Source: Portunus trituberculatus (Eukaryota; Arthropoda; Malacostraca; Decapoda; Portunidae). From it: 64,000 nucleotides of DNA. The number at the start of each line of letters is the position of its first letter. Positions within the stretch are counted from its first letter, which is position 1. Below, piece after piece: positions 34,859 to 52,565 of the stretch. The stretch spans positions 1,250,001 through 1,314,000 of the forward strand of contig NC_059277.1 in the NCBI RefSeq assembly GCF_017591435.1, in the 5' to 3' direction. The notes under the pieces were generated by a model that saw only the letters and a program-made list of their open reading frames with translations, was not told the DNA's origin and did no database searches. The position numbers and the translations under genes were made by a program.

Positions 34859-36059
34859 CTACAATAATAATCCTCCTACGACAATGGGAGAGTTATTGGA
34901 GGGTGGCAGGATAAAGGGGAGGTGAAGGGGTACTGGGAGCCTGGGCTGAGTCACTGAGAGGCTGCTACTGTTCGGATCTAGTTTCCACATGGCACACAAT
35001 ATATATCATCATAGTTCTGTTACATTGTTTACACTATTATCTAAATATTCAACAATTTAAAGTCATTGTGTCTTCAAGAGGTTGAATAGAACAATCTATA
35101 TAAGGTAATGGTAGTCCTACCAATCAATATTCAACCCCCCATGGGATGGCAGAAAGCATCTTGAACAGGATGGAAGCTGAGGGATGGGTCCAATATCAGA
35201 ACCTGCAACGTCTGCATGAAGCTGCCACCAGAAGGGTAGCATTGTTGGTTCTTCTGAAGCTTCCAGACCTTAAATCTAAACCTGGACCCAACAACAAGAT
35301 ACAAATAAAGTGAACAACTCCATATACAAATAATAATGAAAATGCAAGTGGTAATGATAGTGACAAAAAGGTGCAAGTGATAGTGACCTATATATGTGCA
35401 TTTTTGTCTCATCTTTATACTTTTGAACTAAATATTTGTGAATACATCTGTACCAATTTATCATTTACTTGTGTAAATCAATTAGTAACTTTTTACATAA
35501 AATTGTATATCATATACTACTTGCATATGCTTTATATTTAAAATTAAGGTATCTTTTGTAAAAAAATTAGGTATATTATATGTATACTTTATTTACTAAG
35601 AGAAATTGCAACCTGGACTGCCCAGATACTTTCCTTCTCCTACTATCTTAGTACTTCACCCTCTTTTTTTATTCTCCTCATTCTCTGTCTCACTTCTTTC
35701 CCCTAATATTGTAATACCCGTCTCTAGATAAAAATGTTGCACTAGTAAATGGTCTAAGAACACCTAACTCAGCATATTCCAAATAAATCTTTTGATTTCT
35801 AGCTACAGACTAAAACTTATACCTAATATATGAAAAAAAAACCTTCCAATACTGTCTCAGGGCTTTGCTGTTGCATTGAATAACAGAATAAATGTATGGA
35901 TTGGGGGCAAGACAAATAAGAGATGAATGGCTGCATTTAGGGAATAAAAATTCGTTCAAGTTGGAAATGTAAGACTGAGGTCCAGAGGAGACTCGGGTAC
36001 TGCAGTAGCTTGTCTATGTGTAGATGAACCTTTTGGTTATGAGTGATTGATGACTCTTA

Positions 36060-36061
<2 letters not shown>

Positions 36062-36115
<54 letters not shown>

Positions 36116-36216
36116 CACTGTCTGATCTGCTGCAGTCTCTGACGAGACAGCCAGACCTTACCCTACGGAGCGAGCTCAGAGCTCATCATTTCCGATCTTT
36201 GGATAGGCCTGAGACC

Positions 36217-36269
<53 letters not shown>
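36062..36269. repeat. (GT)n 36062-36113 and 36219-36269 around a SINE fragment
   Basis: Two pure GT tracts of about 50 bp each bound the SINE tail piece at 36114-36218. Confidence 0.95.
36114..36218 (-). mobile_element. SINE type A tail fragment flanked by (GT)n on both sides
   Basis: The sequence ctgcagtctctgacgagaca, then gcgagctcagagctcat and gatctttggataggcctgag, is the reverse complement of the end of the SINE at 51720. (GT)n tracts lie at 36062-36113 and 36219-36269. Confidence 0.72.
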
Positions 36270-36271
<2 letters not shown>

Positions 36272-37692
36272 GATAATGTGAAAGTTAGAAAAACAAAGGT
36301 TTTATGAATGGAAGTAGAGGTGTGTCCTTAGAGGTAAAGGAAAGAAATAAGGTTTGTCTTTCTCTCATAGGCAGTACGGTACAGGGTACTCGACTTAAAT
36401 TAGAGCTAAAATGCTGTTTTGCAGAAAAACTTCCTGCACTGACAAAAACCACCTCCCTGTGTACATAGTAGTTAGCTCTGGCTAGATGCTCCATATTCTT
36501 TAGATCTAGTTTTGAAAGACAGCCTGTCATTGGACCAGTATTTTTAAGAAGCTATAATTGTGACATCATGATAAGGATCTCCCTAGTTTTGACCTGTGAG
36601 TACATGACTAGTGAGACATAAAGCTGCTAAAGCCATGACGCAATACTTATACAGCCAACTCAAAGAATTACCGAGATATGATCTCAGATTTCAAAAAATG
36701 TAAATTTGACTGGATGATTCTTGAAAGGTTTTCCACAAGATGGATAATTTGTACAAGTGAAAATCAAATGTGAATATCTGTTAACCATTCCAGATTAGAA
36801 TGCCTCATATAAACATCTGACTGCAACATGTTTGGCAGCAACAGCATCTGATACACCATGACATGTGATGCCTATAGTACAATTCTCATAATTTTTTTTA
36901 TATACGTACTGTATAATAATTTTGTTTTCCCTTTCAACCTTGTAAGTGTCAAGGCCTAATTTCCAGCTCCAGAAATAAATCAGTAAATCTGTAATGTTAT
37001 TATTTACCATCCAATGTACTGTTCATATAAACAATTCTCAGCAAGCAGTATATTTGACCATATTATTATATTTGTAATTTATTGAGACTATTTTTCTTAA
37101 GAGAAGAATTCATTGCTTTCATGTAAGACTATGAGATTTTACTTTCCCTCTTAAAGTTACTAGAAATGCTTTCCAATTATATTTCTTTCCAAAAGGTTCA
37201 TAAAATATTATTAGTAATATTTATCATTAATGAAGTGTTAAGATGAGTCATAACACAAGTCCCTCATAGCCCAGTCACTGTGACTGAGAGGATAGGCAGG
37301 CAGTGGACAGAAGTAAGGAACAATACTGCCAGTATTTCCAAAGGGCTGACTGTGAGAGGGAACAGCCAATAAGTAGATAGGTAACCATGCAGTTTAACTA
37401 CTGGACTGGCTGGAAAGTGTGCTTTTACTCTTGGTATCTCAGCTCTGTCCTACCTTCATGGTCCATACTGAGCATTAAGATTAGCAGAGACACCCTATAT
37501 TGAACCTTAGGCAAAGCAAACAGAAGGGTATGTGTTTCAGTTTCATGGTTGCTTGTGATTTCTCATAATCTAAGAAAAAGAAAATGTGAGAGGAAAGTAG
37601 GAGGAACTTGGAGGACAGTAACTGTGCCAAATTGTGAGTTGAAAACAAAGGAATTTGGAAACAGAGGCATAAAGATAAGTTGGGAAAGGAAT

Positions 37693-38151
<459 letters not shown>

Positions 38152-38860
38152 GACCATTTTACTTATGGCATCCCAGCAAGCATAGAAACTGAGTAGGAAT
38201 AAGTTGCATCTCAAGTGCATCTTTTCCTCCTCATCACACCCAAAGCAACAATGACCAGTATTAATTACTAGAGTTAGTATTCATTGTGTCTTTGGTGATG
38301 CAGAACCAAGCAATTTTTTTCTGGTTGAAATGCTTTTTGTTCTATTTATTGTGTAATATTTGTAAAATGATGAGTGCCTGGCAGACAAGTTATGGTGACA
38401 TTATTCAATTGTAGATGTCCACATGTAAGGCTTGGATGGTACTGACGTGGCAAAACATATGAATTTGAAAATATGAAACTTACAGAACCTCATATGCAAA
38501 TTTATCGAGAGAGACAGTAAGGAATTATCTTTTCACAACCACAGAGTGGCATCTCTACTGCTTCCCCTCAGTTGCTTTGCTGTAAGAGTCATTCTACTGG
38601 CCTAGTGGAAAAGATACAAGCCATAGTGTAAAGGAATGCCACCACTGTGGCTGTAGAAAGACAATTACTCACTGCCTCCCTTGATGAATTTTCACATGAC
38701 ATTCTGGAAGTTTAGCATTTTTAAATTTACATGTCTTGCTATACTGACACCATTCAAACATAACATGTAAAGATCTATGACTGAATGATATCAACACAAC
38801 TTGTCTGCCTCACACTCATCACTACAGATACCACAAGATTAATAGAATTCTTCACTCTAA

Positions 38861-39628
38861 AGGTGCGTTTACACGATCGAACTATGTGCGACGGACAAAA
38901 TCGTTACCATATCACAGGAGAAGCAGGATAACGTCATAAGCGGTGAAACGATGGAAGCGGATCTGGCAACAAGCAGTGGTACCAGATGAGGGTGTTTACC
39001 ACCGTTTCGAATCTGCTCACAGGGCATAGACCGGTGGACAATGTTCGAAGGTAATGTCCGAAGGTGATGTCCGTTGGTAACTCAGGCCCCGACTTCTTTG
39101 ATTTCCCCAGTTTACGTAGCTCTCGCCTATATTGACTATGGATGGATTCTATTTTTTTCTTCACTTCAGAAGCAGTAACAGATAATCCACTTCTATTCAT
39201 TCCCGCCGTTATTTCATTGATGGTCGCGACACGTTTGTTCCTATCCTTGTACACATCAGCCTTGACATTCCATAAGCATGGATTTTGCCGGTATAGTTTT
39301 ATTAGTAGCAGGGTCTCTTTTCTGTCCCAGTGGCAACTTTTCTCCTTGACTGAGGTACTGCTGGCCATGTTAACAGGACAATTGAGACCTAGTGAACTGA
39401 CGGACTTTGAAAATCCTGTAACCAAGTGACTTTGTTCATCGTGTACCTGGCAGCATTGTATACTTCCACACCAGACAGTGTGTGACGTTTCGATGCTGCG
39501 AACACGGACAGTGTCCGGTACACCACTTGGTGCTCGCTTCTGACGTCATCAGCGAGCCTTTTCGCTTTCCACTGCTAGTTGGTAACAATTATGTCCGTCG
39601 AACATTGTTCGATCGTGTGAACGCACCT
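38861..39628. mobile_element. PIF/Harbinger-type element, 768 bp, 48-bp terminal inverted repeats, TSD TAA
   Basis: The ends are AGGTGCGTTTACACGATCGA (left) and the reverse complement of AGGTGCGTTCACACGATCGA (right). About 43 of the outer 48 positions match between arms. The element is flanked by TAA on both sides (38858-38860 and 39629-39631), the 3-bp TWA duplication typical of PIF/Harbinger transposons. Subterminal copies of the atgtccg motif lie inside the left half (39055-39080). It carries a MADF gene on the minus strand and no transposase. Confidence 0.82.
38934..39425 (-). CDS. MADF-domain (Myb/SANT-like) DNA-binding protein inside a Harbinger-type element
   Basis: The open frame of 163 codons holds a MADF domain: HWDRKETLLLIKLYRQNPCL, then LWNVKADVYKDRNKR, then a helix ending in YRRELRKLGKSKKSG. 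The likely start is the internal MASSTSV about 20 residues downstream. After KKSGPE the frame runs into the element's subterminal repeats, so the usual C-terminal aromatic part of MADF seems to have been lost by internal deletion. Harbinger elements normally encode a transposase plus a Myb/SANT/MADF helper that brings it to the DNA ends; here only the helper remains. A truncated, possibly still expressed, binding-only protein is the most likely reading. Confidence 0.7.
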   Translation of the reverse strand: MVTGFSKSVSSLGLNCPVNMASSTSVKEKSCHWDRKETLLLIKLYRQNPCLWNVKADVYKDRNKRVATINEITAGMNRSGLSVTASEVKKKIESIHSQYRRELRKLGKSKKSGPELPTDITFGHYLRTLSTGLCPVSRFETVVNTLIWYHCLLPDPLPSFHRL

Positions 39629-39631
39629 TAA

Positions 39632-41023
39632 GAACAGACCTGATCACACGTCAGCCAAGATACAATGAACACGGACACAGGTGACCTGCTTAACACTGAC
39701 CATTGTTGGTATAGGTGTGTGTGAAGAGAAAAGATGCATTTATGATAGCAAAAAAAGTTGATTTGCTCCAGCCCAACTTTTGTGCTTGCTTGGAGGCCTT
39801 AAGTAAACTGTGTGCACCACTGTAATGCAGGATTACCATTTGTTGACTATATACATGTATACATGTATCTACATCACATAGAAATGCATTATGGGTGTGT
39901 TACATTGTAATATCATTAAGGCAACTCTATACCTGGCCTTGGTTTTTGTAACTATAAGTTCATCATTGGCATCTGGATAACAGTAAGTAATAAGTTCACA
40001 GATACTAGTACTACTGGAACTTTTTTGAGCCTCTAAAACCCATTCATAACATTAAAATGGTAACATTTATATGTACAAAATGCAATAAACATACGAAGAA
40101 AAAAATCTGCTATACTACATTTATTTAAGGTAGATTCTTGGTGTCTCGGCAGATTTGTAAAGTCACAGGCCATAGCTCATTGGTTGCGTCATCCCCTCAC
40201 TAGCACTCCCATCAGACTACATCTTGTCCTTGCATGTTGGAGTGAGACATGTTTCTATATTATATCCCATAGCTCACTTCATATACAGAAAAAACAGTTT
40301 TGGTTAACACTGTAAATCTTATCAGTGACTGTAGAATCAAGAGGTACTGTAAGGAATTAACAAGATGGAAGAAAATTGGTTTTAGTTTTGGTTCAGCCAA
40401 TCAACTATGTCATTACAAATTTGCCTAAGTACTAAGAATCCAGCTTATGTGAATATAGTATCTATAGTTCTATGCATTAAAGGAGATTCCATATATAAAA
40501 TCAAATGTATGCATGATATACATATACAACCTGTTAGGAATGAAAGACAAAGATTTATATATACAATGGAACTGAGATCATCAGCGATGGCAAGGGACGG
40601 ACTGCAGGGTTTAGCCACATGGAAAGGAAGGAAGGCTCATTAAACATGTAAACATTTGAAGTGTTCAGTAGTGACAATGAGAAGACTATGGAAGACATGG
40701 GACATAATAATCTAAAATGCCAAAGAAATCAATTGACAAGCTGCACCCGATCATGTGGTCAAGCTGCCATCAAATGACAGAGTGAAATATGTAAACATGA
40801 ATTCAACCCTTCAAAATAATGAAGAGGACTCAATGAAGACACTTGATACGCATGTCTAATTACTGGAAGCCTTGCAGTGTATGACATAATGAATAACATT
40901 TTAATAGAAAGATTTGTGATATTTCATAAAACTGTTGTAAATCATTTTCATACATACCATTTCTGTAAATTATACATACATAACTGATGGCTAAAAGAGG
41001 CTTCAGTAGCTTGCATCAAACCT
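39632..41023. other. Region downstream of the phosphatidyltransferase gene
   Basis: No gene was recognised. It probably contains the 3' UTR of the minus-strand gene; an AATAAA on that strand lies at 40120-40125. Confidence 0.4.
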
Positions 41024-45755
<4,732 letters not shown>

Positions 45756-48700
45756 ACTGCTCTCGGCACTGTCACAGACGCTACTGAGTATAGAATAGAC
45801 TGTTGTTGCAGGCCTTGCAGCTGGCAGTGGCAGGGAGTCACGTGCTGGCTGGGTTGCGACAAGGAATGTAAACAAAGTTATTTACATTCTTTCATGCCTG
45901 CTCATGATACAGCTTCAGCCACTGAGACACTCATTCCTGTAAGATGGGTTTACATGGGGTAATTTGCCGCTGCTTTTTGCCAGAAATATGCAGCCAGGGT
46001 GGAAATAGTTTGAAATGCAGCCTACTGCCGTGGGGGAAAGCACTACATCGGTGCAGAGTTGTCAGTTCCTACTTCCAGGAATTATTTGTGTTCACTGTTT
46101 ACTGTAGAGGTACTACATACAAATTTAAAAAACGATAGTCGGTTGGCGTACGCTCAACTATAATACTCTCTCTCTCTCTCTCTGTTTGTGTGGGGCGCGA
46201 GATGCTTCCCACTCGACTCGTCAATAAACCGTCTGAAATACCGTATATCTTTCATTATTCATGTTCAGTATTTACCTACCTATGTCGTTCAAAATCATTT
46301 GGATTCTACGGTAGAAGACAAAGGACAAGTATACTAGGTAGGAATATATACGCGTTTAGACATTGCAATGCTTTGTGTTTCAGGGAAATCTATCATTTAT
46401 GCATGTGTGATGACCCGTCACATAATTTTCTTAGAGAAGGATTGTAGGTGTCACTGGCTGTCACTGTGGGACATTACCGTCGCAAGAAGGGATGGAGAAT
46501 CACCCGGGAATGGGGAAGTTGTGTGGGTGAGGAAATTAAAAGGAGAGTGTGGGGAGATAGGATATTTGTATTTGACATATTTGAAAACATGTTAACGTGT
46601 GTATGTGTTTGATCTTTGACCATTTCTGACTGACAGGAATTTATCAGCTGATTGGTTGTCTCACCTCAGTTTCATAATTAAGGCATTATGTTATGCATCT
46701 CAAATTTGTATGTATGCACACTTATTATATGGGAAATTATCAACTAAAGGACGACAATAATGATTTTTTTTGCTTCATTATTACACATTTCGACGCAATG
46801 AAATGTATATAAAGACGAAGTCAAAGTCAAAACAGTGTTTACCATTGCCTGGCCAGATTTGTTATAGTTAACAAATATTCTCTCATAAAAACCAGCTCCC
46901 CCTTCGTGGCAGCTTCTCTTTCACTCGACACTCGCTAGTAGGTACTCCTACTATTCACTATCCGTCAGTACTCACCGCCGGACACCGAGTCGCCGTAGCG
47001 GTCGTACTCTATTAATTATAAGGAAAGCAACGGCAGGGAGTTGGGGACAAGAAGTTGTCTGTGCACGTGTTTTCGACTTTCTTTTTGTTCTTTACAACCT
47101 TCTGAAAGCAGCTCAACAAGGTAAGAAATGAACATACGACTGCCACACCGTTTGTGTATGATAGTGGTATGACATAACAGGTAGAACCGTAAAATGAGAG
47201 ACAAGATGATAAAACATCATCCTCTTGAGATGGGACAGCAATGTTGAAGGGTACATTTTAAACTCTAAGAACATGGTAGGTTACCAACAATACAAGGAGG
47301 AAGCGTGTGCTTATGCTCCTGTATCATTTAGCACTCCTGGCGACGTGTGTTGCCGGCAGGATGATCAGCATCTAGATGTGATTTGCTAATTTGTATTTTT
47401 GTTTCTCAAGTCTAATCGCATCTGAAGCGTGTCTGACAACAATATCAGGGCCTAACTGAAGCGGTTGGAGAAGACTTGTATAGTATTCAGGTTTTTCGGT
47501 TTTCGTGACTGTGTATCAAAACATTTTATAATGATACCCTGTTTATAAACAGCCATTGTAGTTCAACAGGCACAGCTGTATAATCCTATCGTAACGTGAC
47601 ACTTTCTTTACTGATCTACGTGTTTTATTCATAACATTTTGCATGGTTTAAAACGATGATTAGGTAGATTATATTAATTAATTTACATTAATCTAATGTA
47701 TTAACACAACTGAGACCAACATTTTAACAGTCATTAAAGAAATTCCTCTTGAAAGAATTATTTATCAAACAGACTGTATGCCATTATTCTTTATAAATGA
47801 TGCTCAGTGTCCAGTAAGTTATCCATTGTCAAATACAATACATAAAACTATCATTAGCAAAAAGGTTGAAAGTCACTCCATGTTCACTTAGATGAGACTA
47901 CAATAGTATAAATATATAATATTGGCCCTAGGACACTTACTAGTGAACTTCATAGTGAACACTGATTAGAGAATGTGTTTCCCTACTTGTACACAAAAAC
48001 TCCTGTATAGTTTAGTCAAACCAGACTGACTTGTTACTCGGGTTGTTGGCTTCACCTGTCCTGTACTGATATGTTTACACTTGACATGCACATGGCAATC
48101 TTTTTATTGCTTGTACTCTCATCTCTTGCTATAATTTATCTAAATCTGTAAAATGTCATATACAATTCCATAACTCATTGAGTTGTTTTTTATTTAGAGA
48201 TGAAAGTGACGCTGCAATCTTCCACTACACTTAGCAACATGCTGCCGCCTCTCTGTCCTTGATATGTGAATCCCCTAGATCGTTCCCAGTTGCTCATGGT
48301 CAGGTCAGGTCACTCTCAAACTTGAGCTGGTAACCATGCTGACGCCCAAAGCACTAAGTTCATCTGGTTTGACTATAGATAGCTCTTGAAGTGATCGTCT
48401 TTCAACAAGGATTTTGAATGCCATATAACATTGTCTGTGATTTTTTAAAGTTGTGAACAACTGCTCAAGACTAGACAGAGATAGCCAATCTGCTTTTACT
48501 TAATTCAACTTTGGTTAGTTCAGTATAGGTTTGGTTAGGCTTGGTATGCTTTAGTTATGTTAGGTTAGGAACCCCATTTATATGTGTTTGAAACTTACAT
48601 TAATGCTGCTAGGGATTTTAAAAAATTTGTGGGCTTTTTATTGGGAGTTCTTTTGCGAGCAACTGGTCTTAACTAACTCATAATTAGACAGTGATAATAA

Positions 48701-48839
48701 AGTTACTAATGGTATTTACTAAAGAAACCTGTTTTTCTGGTAAACTTTGATACATTTTGATTGATTTTGTAGTTTTTTTTGTTTTTATTTGTCAAAAACT
48801 ACTTTGTTCTTTATGGAGGGAGTTGGGGTTAGAATGAAA
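45756..48839. other. Upstream region of the phosphatidyltransferase gene; possible plus-strand 5' exon
   Basis: 45756-45960 probably holds the minus-strand promoter; it includes a CACGTG E-box near 45840. The interval 46850-47120 is relatively CpG-rich (caccgccggacaccgagtcg) and ends ctcaacaag|gtaagaaatg, a good donor, so it could be an untranslated first exon of a plus-strand transcript. No coding sequence was recognised in the rest. Confidence 0.3.
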
Positions 48840-49800
48840 ACTGGTTAGTGGTAGAAAGTGATGGACACATGTCGGAGAAGGAAACTGAAACTTAGATTAA
48901 TGTAGGAAAGAATAAGGTAATGAGATCCACCAGAGAGGCAGGTGATAGGATGAACACTGAATGATGGAAAGCTACTGGAATTAGACCATTTCAAATATTT
49001 TGTATCTGCAGTAGTGGTAGATGCAGAAGCAAAGACGTAGATTAGAGCTATGGTGAAAGAAAAAAAAAAGTGTTAAGAGGTGTGAATAGACTATTTGAGA
49101 ATAGTGCACTTAGAATGAATATAATGATAATATTGTATGAAGAGATAGTAGTGCCTACTTCACTATTCAGTGATTCAGTGCTGAGACATGGAGTATTGGA
49201 GTGGCAGATAAGAAGAGACTGAATGGGATGGAGATGAGATGTCTAAGTGGAGTTGAACTGAGTCAGAAATGAGAAAGTGAGGAAAACAAATGTTGTAAAA
49301 TATTAGGCAGGACAGGCAGAACAGTGTGTGTTGAGATGGAATGAGTAACTATGTTAAAAGAAAAGTGTGAAATTGGTAGGTAGTCTAGTCCTCTTATGGG
49401 ATGGATAGATAAGGCAAAGAAGGCCATAAAGGGAAGAGGATTGACACTGGAGCATAAGAGTGATTGTGAATGGAGAGCAGTTGTGAGTGTGTGAGGAATG
49501 ATGTGGTCCTGGGATCTCTTGAGAGAGGTGCCATACGTCAGTGGTCTTAAACAGATGTGGGGGATTCAGGTGAAGAGAAGAGTAGTAGCTACTTGCCATA
49601 AAGGAGCTTTGGTCCAGACTAAAACTGTCAAAGTTTTGGGACTAATCTCCATAAAATGAGGACAAGAGCTCTTTCATCTTCTCTGTTTGAGAGGAAAGGG
49701 CTGTGGGAGTGCTGTGAATGAGTGTGAATGTAAAAGTTGTGTGCTTTATCTTGACTATCCCTCTTTTGGGAGACACCTTTGGTATATGTATGTATGCCAG
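48840..49800 (+). pseudogene. Decayed non-LTR retrotransposon (LINE), C-terminal RT region and 3' end
   Basis: With frame changes and stops, the plus strand reads NVGKNKVM-like and VLRGVNRLFENSALRMN, then MIILYEEIVVPT, then WIDKAKKAIKGRGLTLE and CEWRAVV, the usual end of LINE reverse transcriptases. It closes with cctcttttgggagacacctt and a tatgtatgtatg tail. A second copy of that 3' end lies at about 11393-11440. Confidence 0.65.
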
Positions 49801-50095
49801 TCCTATTCAAGAGTGTATTATTATTTCAGTGTGTTTCTGTGCACCACCCACAACTCAAAGATGCCCTGTCAGTTGCTGTGAGAGGAAGCAGAGTTGGAGC
49901 AGCTAGTGAAGAAGGAAGAGGTGGTAGTGAAGAGAGAAGAGGAACACTCATGGAGAGAGTGGTTCTTGACAGCAGCCTGCCAATATGAGATGCCAGTTAT
50001 GCATTTCTGCTCTATTACATACATAGGAGGACAATCAACATCATTTTTTGTCTTTGATCATTATCTGCTACTTTCTGTTGGTACACTAAGCCAAC

Positions 50096-50962
50096 ATGAG
50101 TTTTGATTTTATTGTTGATATTGCAAGCGATGACGACACTGCATATGCATTTCTGCAGGAACGTCATTGCATAAGACATGCAACTCCAAAGTGCATTCAT
50201 TGTGATAGGCTCATGACTTGGGTTAAGAGTGGCAGGGGCATAGACTTTCAATGGAGGTGCCCAGAGCACAAGAGTCACAAAGTCCGTGCACGCTCTGGAT
50301 CCTTCTGGCAAAATTCACGTTTGTCATTTTCAAAACTTCTGCAACTAGCTTTCTTTTGGAGCTACAGCATACAGAACAAGACATGTGAAGAATTCACTGG
50401 CTTGCAAAATAGAACAGTGATTCAGTGGTACCAGTACTTCAGAAATGTTTGTTCTCATTATCTTTTAAAAAACCCCATTATGATTGGAGGCCAAGGTGTA
50501 ATTGTTGAGCTTGATGTGCCTATTATGTCAAGAAAAAGATTAAACAAAGGCCAGCTTGTTCCGGAAAGACAGATTTTTGGAGGAGTTTGTCCTGATACTC
50601 AAGATGGTTTCCTTGTGCTTGTGCCAGACAGTGAGGCAACTACACTGCTTCCCCTCATTCAGGAACATGTCCATCCTGGCTCCATAATCTACACTGATGC
50701 AAGTGCCTCATATAAAAGTATTCCTAAGATGAATGTGGAACCACGTTATGTCCATTGCACTGACAACCCTGTCTGCATAAATAGTGTAGAAAATTATTTG
50801 GCAAAGGCTAAGAATAAGTTCAAAACAATGTGTGGGATCCAAGTAAGTTTTGTTGACAGTTATTTGGATGAATTTCAATGGAGAGAAAGGTTTGGAAAAA
50901 CTGGAATGGATGCATTTGACAATCTGCTACTTCACATCAGTCAGTGGTATCCAACTCCATAA
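50096..50962 (+). CDS. Merlin / IS1595-type (ISXO2-like) DDE transposase, intact ORF
   Basis: An uninterrupted 288-codon frame runs from ATG to TAA. Near the N-terminus is a zinc-ribbon-like pattern (CIHC, then WRCPEHK), as in IS1595/IS1016-family and eukaryotic Merlin transposases. The catalytic region has GVIVELDVP (first Asp; most relatives have DE where this has DV), RQIFGGVCPDTQDGF, LLPLIQEHVHPGSIIYTDAS (second Asp) and INSVENYLAKAK (third acidic residue, Glu), and it ends in the usual Arg-rich helix (YLDEFQWRERFG). The family cuts and pastes DNA in the nucleus. No terminal inverted repeats were recognised within about 1 kb on either side. It may therefore be a recently active copy whose ends I missed, or a domesticated gene. 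The upstream neighbour is a decayed LINE 3' end; the downstream one is a SINE array. Confidence 0.85.
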   Translation: MSFDFIVDIASDDDTAYAFLQERHCIRHATPKCIHCDRLMTWVKSGRGIDFQWRCPEHKSHKVRARSGSFWQNSRLSFSKLLQLAFFWSYSIQNKTCEEFTGLQNRTVIQWYQYFRNVCSHYLLKNPIMIGGQGVIVELDVPIMSRKRLNKGQLVPERQIFGGVCPDTQDGFLVLVPDSEATTLLPLIQEHVHPGSIIYTDASASYKSIPKMNVEPRYVHCTDNPVCINSVENYLAKAKNKFKTMCGIQVSFVDSYLDEFQWRERFGKTGMDAFDNLLLHISQWYPTP

Positions 50963-51610
50963 GAATCAGTAGTAATGCCCATCTCACAGTAAGAAAATGA
51001 TATATTTCTTGCCGTAAGTATGATAAATAGTGGAAAGGAATCTATGAGTGTGTGGTATCCAGCATCTTCCACAATGACCACTGGGTACGTGAAAGTGTTA
51101 TTGTATCTCTCCTCAAGGATTATTAAAGAGTGTTGCAGGGAGTGTGATAGAAAATTTGAGGTTGTGTGGTTGTGATATTCAACATTCTAATACTGTATTC
51201 ACATATGATGCTGGACTTGCAACTTAAAAATAATTTCATGTCGTATAATTCAAAGTTCATTGGAAAGTATTGGGAAAATTTTATTGTGTGTTACTGTATA
51301 ACTAAATGTGGAAGACTATGACATTGTGGTGGGAACATCTGAGTGAGGCAGGGTAGTGATGAGAGTAGCAGAGACTGGTCAAAGAAAGTAGAAGGGGATG
51401 ACAAAAGAAATATGGTGTACATTGTTGCATGGAAATATCTTCACTCAACCAGTGTTGCACAGAAATGCATAATTGGAAACTTGTACCTCTGGAACCCAGC
51501 TGGATTGGAGTAATATGAGACATTTTCCACAAGAGCTTACAAGAGGAGCAGATGGCAAAGGAAGACAGTGCTGAAGATATTAATAATGGATCTTAGGTAA
51601 TATACAACAC

Positions 51611-52012
<402 letters not shown>

Positions 52013-52029
52013 AAACACAAACACACCAC

Positions 52030-52422
<393 letters not shown>

Positions 52423-52424
52423 AT

Positions 52425-52565
52425 GTAGTGTAGTGGTTAGCATGCTCGGCTCAACCGAAAAGGCCTGGGTTTGAACCCCGGGTGTGGCGAGGCAAATGGG
52501 CAAGCCTCTTAATGTGTAGCCCCTGTTCACCTAGCAGCAAGTAGGTATGGGATGTAACTCGAGGG
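52425..52565 (+). mobile_element. tRNA-Val-derived SINE type B, 3'-truncated
   Basis: It starts in the (CA)n tail of the previous copy with tagtgtagtggttagcatgc, carries a mutated anticodon arm and B-box (ggtttgaaccc), and is cut after ctcgaggggtta. It is the third member of the tandem SINE array 51720-52565. Confidence 0.75.

Noticed and set aside
39142..39429. Plus-strand frame opposite the MADF gene
   Set aside because: It is antisense to a recognisable MADF domain and shows no motif of its own.
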